Source: RUG754 sp045545455
Lineage (GTDB): Bacteria > Bacillota > Clostridia > Peptostreptococcales > Anaerovoracaceae
Assembly (NCBI GenBank): GCA_045545455.1
Contig: JAZQAY010000038.1
Location: forward strand, 1 to 9,860
Direction: 5' to 3'
DNA: 9,860 nt
Shown: piece after piece, positions 5,625 to 9,860 of the stretch
Layout of the letters: every line of letters begins with the position of its first letter
How positions within the stretch are numbered: position 1 is the first letter of the stretch
Translations under genes and position numbers: made by a program
The notes under the pieces: model-generated
Seen by the model: only the letters and a program-made list of their open reading frames with translations
What the model was told of the DNA's origin: nothing
The model's database searches: none

Positions 5625-6929
5625 TCATACCAGAACCAGCGAGATCGCAGGTACGAAGGTGATTATAAGTACCATGATGACGCCTAGTATGAAGAACGGT
5701 ATGATCCATTTGAACATATCCTGCATCTTGATCTTGGCTACTGCGATACCTACGAAGAGGTTGCATCCGTAAGGAGGCGAGCAGAGTCCGAGAGCAAGGT
5801 TAACTGCCATGATAACACCGAAGTGTACCGGGTCTACTCCGTATGCTGAAACAGCAGGAAGGAGCAGCGGAGCCATCAGGATGATGGCAGGTACAGTATC
5901 CAGGAAGCATCCGAGTACGAGCAGGATCACGTTGATGATCAGAAGCATTACGTACTTGGATGAGGATACGCTCATCAGGAAGTTGTAAATATCGTTAGGC
6001 ACCTTCATGAATGTCATGAAAGTGGAGAATACTGTCGAATATCCAAGAAGGAATGAAGTGATTCCGTTGAGTACCGCAGCGTCTACAAAGGTCTTATAGA
6101 TACCGTGAAGGTCAAGGTCTCTGTAAACGAAGAATGATACGATAAGGGAATATACTACGGATACGCAGGCTGCCTCAGTGGGTGTGAAGATACCTGAGTA
6201 GATTCCTCCGAGAATGATAACAGGTGAAAGCAAAGCCCAGAAACCTTCTCTGGTAGCTTTCCAGAGGTTCTGCATCCTGTGATGGAAAGCAGATTTAGCC
6301 ATAGCAGCGTCTACTTCGTTTACAGCCACTCTGCCATATCCATACTTCTTGCAGAAGAAGATGTTCATGAACATGAATCCCAGACCCAGCATGATACCGG
6401 GGAAGATGCCCGCCTTGAACAGTGTGGCGATGGAAACGCCGGTAGCCGATCCATAAAGTACGAATGATAAGCTTGGCGGGATGATAGGTCCTACGATACC
6501 GCCGAAGCATACCAGGGTCGCTGCATAGTCGGCGGGATAACCCTTCTGACGCATCTCAGGGATGAGCATGGATCCGATAGCGGATGTGGTAGCCATACCT
6601 GAGCCGGAAAGAGCTCCGAAGAACATGCAGGCCAGCATTGATACACATCCCAGCGCACCTGTCACTGAACCGATCAGCGCTTCGCAGAAGTTTACGATCT
6701 TCTTGGCGATACCTCCCGTCGACATGATGATACCTGCCAGCATGAAGAAAGGAATAGCCATTACGGTGAACGAGAAGATACCGGAATAGCAATACTGGGC
6801 GTTAACTACCATGTTCAGGTTGGAGGTGGTAGCAATGGCGATCATGGTAGCTCCGCCGATAGCGAAACCTACAGGAACGCCGACGAGGATAAAGATAAAC
6901 AGTATTACCAGAAGTACGATCATACTCAT
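5625..6929 (-). CDS. dctM: TRAP transporter large permease subunit, DctM family
   Basis: The 434-residue polytopic membrane protein forms the sodium-coupled transport channel of a tripartite ATP-independent transporter. It has about 11-12 hydrophobic segments and the family signatures MAIPFFMLAG (57-66), FFGALSGSGMATTSAIG (103-119) and GPIIPPS (147-153). Its length is usual for DctM. The ATG (6927-6929) overlaps the dctQ stop as ATGA, and an AAAGGAGG inside the dctQ tail serves as its ribosome binding site, indicating translational coupling. Together with the dctQ and dctP products it should import a carboxylate-containing solute. The substrate cannot be read from the sequence. Confidence 0.95.
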   Translation of the reverse strand: MSMIVLLVILFIFILVGVPVGFAIGGATMIAIATTSNLNMVVNAQYCYSGIFSFTVMAIPFFMLAGIIMSTGGIAKKIVNFCEALIGSVTGALGCVSMLACMFFGALSGSGMATTSAIGSMLIPEMRQKGYPADYAATLVCFGGIVGPIIPPSLSFVLYGSATGVSIATLFKAGIFPGIMLGLGFMFMNIFFCKKYGYGRVAVNEVDAAMAKSAFHHRMQNLWKATREGFWALLSPVIILGGIYSGIFTPTEAACVSVVYSLIVSFFVYRDLDLHGIYKTFVDAAVLNGITSFLLGYSTVFSTFMTFMKVPNDIYNFLMSVSSSKYVMLLIINVILLVLGCFLDTVPAIILMAPLLLPAVSAYGVDPVHFGVIMAVNLALGLCSPPYGCNLFVGIAVAKIKMQDMFKWIIPFFILGVIMVLIITFVPAISLVLV

Positions 6930-7522
6930 TTGCCCTTACCTCCTTTCTTTGCAGCTTTCTGAGCTGCTTTCTCAGCTTTTTTAGCATCATGCTTCTGCTG
7001 ATCAAGAAGGTCCCCTGCTGCAATTTCGTCTCCTATGATCTCCTGAGGAGTTTTACCGGAGTTGATATTTTTAATAGACATGACACACATGCCCAGGGAT
7101 CTTAATATCATACAAAGGCATCCGAGAGCAACAGCAAGGTAGCCCCAGGATACAGAGATCTTGATTCCTGTATAGTGTGTGCCCATCTGTGAACTTACAA
7201 GCTGAGCGCTGTAATATACGGTGATAGCACAAATAAAGATGACGATGAGTTCTGATATGATGTTGAGTATGTGCTGCACCTTCGGCGAAAACTTATCAGT
7301 CAGCATAGTGATCTTGATATGTTCGCCCCTCTTCTCTCCTATGCTTATACCCAGCCAGGAGATCCAGATAAAGAGGAATTTACCAAGTTCTTCAGACCAG
7401 TAGAGTGAATTATTCAGCTTACGCATGACTACCTGTATAAAGATTATGGCAACCATCAGTGCAAACATCGCGACCAGGACCACTTCCTCGGTCTTGTTGA
7501 GCACGTTAATAAACTTTTTCAT
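6926..7522 (-). CDS. dctQ: TRAP transporter small permease subunit, DctQ family
   Basis: The 198-residue protein has four predicted membrane segments (about 13-33, 48-62, 86-106, 124-146) and the DctQ signature YWSEELGKFLFIWISWLG (41-58). I start it at the ATG at 7520-7522 because GGAG lies 9 bases ahead. A longer reading from a TTG at 7546 or an ATG at 7537 has no better ribosome binding site. The C-terminus is unusual: after about residue 176 there is a Lys/Ala/Gly tail with nine lysines in the last 22 residues, longer than I expect in the family. The gene is between dctP and dctM and overlaps dctM by 4 bases. Confidence 0.92.
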   Translation of the reverse strand: MKKFINVLNKTEEVVLVAMFALMVAIIFIQVVMRKLNNSLYWSEELGKFLFIWISWLGISIGEKRGEHIKITMLTDKFSPKVQHILNIISELIVIFICAITVYYSAQLVSSQMGTHYTGIKISVSWGYLAVALGCLCMILRSLGMCVMSIKNINSGKTPQEIIGDEIAAGDLLDQQKHDAKKAEKAAQKAAKKGGKGK

Positions 7523-7554
7523 GAGTCCAGTCTCCATAATAATCAATAATGCAC

Positions 7555-7607
7555 AAAACCAGCAAGCCCGCCGGGGCCCTTACGGGCCCGGCAGATCATG
7601 CTGTTTT
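7555..7607 (-). terminator. GC-rich intercistronic hairpin between dctP and dctQ
   Basis: GCCGGGGCCC (7570-7579) and GGGCCCGGC (7584-7592) form a strong stem with a one-base bulge and a TTAC loop. An outer pair, CAGCA (7560-7564) with TGCTG (7599-7603), and flanking A and T runs extend it. The T run on the minus strand is only four bases long, so I favour partial termination or protection of the dctP message over a full stop. Such structures commonly keep a binding-protein gene expressed above its permease genes. Confidence 0.65.
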
Positions 7608-7611
7608 TCCA

Positions 7612-7694
7612 AAATTGTATAGTATACTGACAACCAATTCTACATTTAATATAATCTCAATTGATCAATTAAACTCTTTTGAATTATACAATTT
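7612..7694. repeat. 10-base inverted arms flanking an AT-rich stretch after dctP
   Basis: AAATTGTATA (7612-7621) and TATACAATTT (7685-7694) are exact inverted copies separated by 63 bases, with a 12-base palindrome AATTGATCAATT (7659-7670) between them. The right arm begins one base past the dctP stop codon. Long-range pairing in the transcript or a remnant of a small inserted element are both possible. In such AT-rich DNA chance is also plausible. Confidence 0.35.
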
Positions 7695-7695
7695 C

Positions 7696-8733
7696 TTATT
7701 GAGGAACTGTTGCTAACCAAGCATCCATGGTGTCCTGACCAACGAGTCCTGTCCAGTACTCATATACGGACTGGCAAGCTTCTGTGAATGCTGCGGTCTC
7801 TTCTGCAGAAAGCTCATAAACTTCTGTTCCTGCTTCCTGGAACTTGGTGATGTATCCAAGTTCGTTCTCTCTCTCTTCGTTTCTCTGGTTCTCGCACATC
7901 TCTTTTACCTTGGATGTGATCAGTTCTCTGTCTTCATCAGATAAGGAGTTGAGCCAGTCTGTGGAGCAAACAAGAGGATAAGGTGATGAGCAGTGGTTGG
8001 TGATGGTCATGTGAGGTGCCATCTCGTTGATGTTGAAGTCGTTGAATACTCCGATGGAGTGGTCAAGAGCGTCAACAGCACCTGTTGAAAGGGAAGTGAT
8101 AACTTCGCCCCATGCCATAGGTGTAGGGTTAGCTCCCATAGCCTGCCAAATTCTTACGTTCAGCTCATTCTGGGAGATTCTTACCTTCTGACCATTGAGG
8201 TCAGCTGCATTGTGGTAAACTTTCTTGTTGGAAATTACGTTTCTCATGCCGTTGTAGAGCATGTCAAGGCAAGTATAGCCGGATCCGTCAAGAGCAGCAT
8301 TGAAGAGGTCAAGTCCGCCGTTGTTGAAGGTACCTTCGATCCAATTGTCATAATTGGTGTACAGATAAGGAAGTTCAACGCCGTTAGCCTGGTCTCCAAC
8401 GATGGAAGAAATTACGGAAGCAAGTCCGAAATACATTGTAACGGTTCCGAGTTTAACGCCGGCAGCGATATCAGGGTCATCTCCAGCCTGTCCGTCGGGA
8501 TACATTGTAACTGTGATCCTTCCGTCAGTCTCAGCAGATAACTGTTCGCCGAGCCACTCGCCCCAAACGTTGGTTGAACGCTCACCGGAGTCAGTATGTC
8601 CGATGGAGATCTCGATTGCAGGAGCTTCTTCGTCGCCGCCTGCAGCATCTCCGCCGCTTGTGTCACCGCCGCAGCCTACTGCGAAAGTGAAGATAAGGGC
8701 GAAGGAGAGCAATAATACTAATAACTTTTTCAT
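7696..8733 (-). CDS. dctP: TRAP transporter solute-binding lipoprotein, DctP family
   Basis: The 345-residue extracytoplasmic protein captures the solute for the TRAP permease. It starts with a signal peptide ending in a lipobox, FAVGC, so Cys21 should be lipidated and anchored to the membrane, followed by a flexible Gly/Asp/Glu linker (22-37). ISIGHTDSGERSTNVWGEWL marks the first lobe. LNGQKVRISQN (179-189) contains Arg185, at the place where the family's conserved arginine grips the substrate carboxylate. WGEVITSLSTGAVDALD (208-224) is another family motif. The length is usual. A very strong AGGAGGAGG precedes the ATG. It follows kdd2 by 67 bases on the same strand, so import and oxidation of a shared substrate is a fair inference. 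The substrate is unknown. Confidence 0.95.
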   Translation of the reverse strand: MKKLLVLLLSFALIFTFAVGCGGDTSGGDAAGGDEEAPAIEISIGHTDSGERSTNVWGEWLGEQLSAETDGRITVTMYPDGQAGDDPDIAAGVKLGTVTMYFGLASVISSIVGDQANGVELPYLYTNYDNWIEGTFNNGGLDLFNAALDGSGYTCLDMLYNGMRNVISNKKVYHNAADLNGQKVRISQNELNVRIWQAMGANPTPMAWGEVITSLSTGAVDALDHSIGVFNDFNINEMAPHMTITNHCSSPYPLVCSTDWLNSLSDEDRELITSKVKEMCENQRNEERENELGYITKFQEAGTEVYELSAEETAAFTEACQSVYEYWTGLVGQDTMDAWLATVPQ

Positions 8734-8800
8734 TTAAGAATTCCTCCTCCTAAAAATTAAATATGCATTAGATGTCAGTTACCTTTTCATCTTTGGATGA

Positions 8801-9844
8801 CTATTTGCAGTATCTCTTGGTGAGATAGTTTCTGAGGCCTTCATGTCTTCTTACGATATCAAAGGCGATCTCAGCGTGTCCGGGATAGTAACCTGCTCCC
8901 AGTACCATGGTAACGTACTTCTTGGCGCCTTCACATCCAAGGGATGCTTTGGCGAAGTCTGTTGACATGGTGAAGAAGTAGATCTTACCGGTATCCTTGG
9001 TTACAAGAATGGTGGAAAGCTCCGTATCCCTTACGTTAACGGTGGATACCGTGAAGTCAGCGAGCTGACCGTTCATGGCTTCCATATACTTATTATATGT
9101 CTCAAGAGGCTTCTGTCCGTTTACCTGAAGGATGACGTCAGCCAGATCGAGTTCCTTTACAAGTTCACATGCCTTCTCGGAATACTCAAGGCATACTACC
9201 TTACCGGTTGGAGCTACCCTCTTCTTGGCTTCCGCCAGACAGAGCAGTCCGGCCTTGCCGGCTCCCATAACTACTACGGTATCTCCGGGTTTGGCGTTAA
9301 CAGCCACCTGTGCGGGAGCTCCTGCAACGTCCATGATGGCAAGTGAAAGTTCCTGTCCCAGATCATCCGGGATCTTGGTGTAGATACCTGACTCAAAGAG
9401 AACAGCGTCAGCCTTGACGGGTACCTGTTCAGTGTCAGGGTCGAAGTCAAGGATCTCATATATCTTAAGAGGTGTAAGGGATAATGACACGAGAGTTGCG
9501 ATCTTGTCGCCTACCTTCAGGTCTCCCACCTGATCCTTCATGTCCTCGCCGATCTCCTTGACACGTCCGATAAGCATTCCGCCTGCCTTGGAAGCGGGTT
9601 CCTGGAACTTGCCCTCTTCCTCAACTATCCTTCCGATCTCATCCATGATAGCCTGCTTGTCATCGCCGACTCTCTTCTTGATCTCGTTGATGGCTGTAGC
9701 TGTAGGCTGGAGAGCTATGACGTCGATGAGGATCTCGTTTGACCAGATCTCAGGATCGTTGTCGACCTTGGATGCTGCCTGAGGAAGCAGACCCTGCGGT
9801 TCTATAACTCTGTGTGTGCCGAAATATTCGCCTTTACCCTTCAT
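8801..9844 (-). CDS. Second Kdd-family dehydrogenase (Kdd2)
   Basis: This complete 347-residue protein is a paralogue of the enzyme at the left edge. It shares FGTHRVIEP (8-16), GGMLIG (88-93), KVGDKIATLVSLSLTPL (110-126), DVAGAPAQ (172-179) and an intact dinucleotide-binding loop GAGKAG (194-199), so it is probably an active NAD(P)-dependent dehydrogenase. It differs in places that may shape the substrate pocket: it lacks about 11 residues between residues 55 and 88, and KFQEPASKAGG replaces KHKNPWTGSGG. AGGAAGG precedes the ATG. Its gene is followed by a TRAP transporter on the same strand rather than by kam or kce genes. It may be a second 3,5-diaminohexanoate dehydrogenase or act on a related amino acid imported by the transporter. 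The family is certain and the exact substrate is not. Confidence 0.85.
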   Translation of the reverse strand: MKGKGEYFGTHRVIEPQGLLPQAASKVDNDPEIWSNEILIDVIALQPTATAINEIKKRVGDDKQAIMDEIGRIVEEEGKFQEPASKAGGMLIGRVKEIGEDMKDQVGDLKVGDKIATLVSLSLTPLKIYEILDFDPDTEQVPVKADAVLFESGIYTKIPDDLGQELSLAIMDVAGAPAQVAVNAKPGDTVVVMGAGKAGLLCLAEAKKRVAPTGKVVCLEYSEKACELVKELDLADVILQVNGQKPLETYNKYMEAMNGQLADFTVSTVNVRDTELSTILVTKDTGKIYFFTMSTDFAKASLGCEGAKKYVTMVLGAGYYPGHAEIAFDIVRRHEGLRNYLTKRYCK

Positions 9845-9860
9845 ATTTATTCACCTTCCT

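Noticed and set aside
7523..7546. Upstream starts for dctQ (TTG at 7546, ATG at 7537)
   Set aside because: The ATG at 7522 has GGAG at a 9-base spacing and gives the usual DctQ N-terminus. The longer versions add residues without support.
8734..8800. Sigma-54 promoter between kdd2 and dctP
   Set aside because: A TGCAA occurs on the minus strand but there is no GG at the required 10-base spacing. Cotranscription with kdd2 is simpler.
8801..9844. kdd2 as 2,4-diaminopentanoate dehydrogenase of the ornithine pathway
   Set aside because: That enzyme belongs, as far as I know, to a different dehydrogenase family. The sequence here aligns throughout with Kdd.
1..9860. CRISPR array, tRNA or rRNA genes, insertion sequences, phage genes
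   Set aside because: I found no regularly spaced repeats, cloverleaf-like segments, transposase or integrase motifs, or rRNA-like sequence.

Overview
The window comes from an anaerobic, amino-acid-fermenting Firmicute of the Clostridia type. The indications are strong AGGAGG-type ribosome binding sites, moderate GC with AT-rich spacers, and genes of the lysine-to-butyrate fermentation route. The genus cannot be read from the sequence.

Left block (1-3841): a partial gene for L-erythro-3,5-diaminohexanoate dehydrogenase (Kdd1, minus strand, running off the left edge) and a complete gene for 3-aminobutyryl-CoA ammonia lyase (Kal, plus strand). These are the oxidative and the ammonia-releasing steps of lysine fermentation. 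Between them, on the minus strand, lies a 685-residue sigma-54 activator. Its N-terminal half is itself a Kdd homologue with a broken nucleotide-binding loop, placed where bacterial enhancer-binding proteins carry their sensor. Both kdd1 and kal have a -24/-12 (sigma-54) promoter with exact GG-N10-GC spacing. Both also have an upstream dyad with the same core, GAACC-N6-GGTTC. This looks like a self-contained local circuit: a sensor derived from a pathway enzyme controls the genes for the pathway. The kal-side dyad also lies just downstream of a possible sigma-70 promoter of the regulator and could give autoregulation.

Right block (3842-9860, all minus strand): a second, more divergent Kdd paralogue (kdd2) followed by a three-part TRAP transporter (solute-binding lipoprotein DctP, small permease DctQ, large permease DctM), then a LysO-family (DUF340) membrane transporter and an RsuA/RluB-type pseudouridine synthase. 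Close spacing and stop-start overlaps suggest one or two transcripts read right to left. Hairpins lie after dctP and after dctM, and a bidirectional terminator is shared with kal. No -24/-12 promoter was found in this block. Its main promoter is probably beyond the right edge.

Together the genes suggest uptake of an amino- or organic-acid substrate, oxidation by Kdd-type dehydrogenases, and a transporter that could export lysine or a related amino acid. The other pathway genes (lysine 2,3-aminomutase, lysine 5,6-aminomutase, 3-keto-5-aminohexanoate cleavage enzyme) are not in the window. The most striking item is the enzyme-derived sensor domain of the sigma-54 activator with its matching DNA sites.
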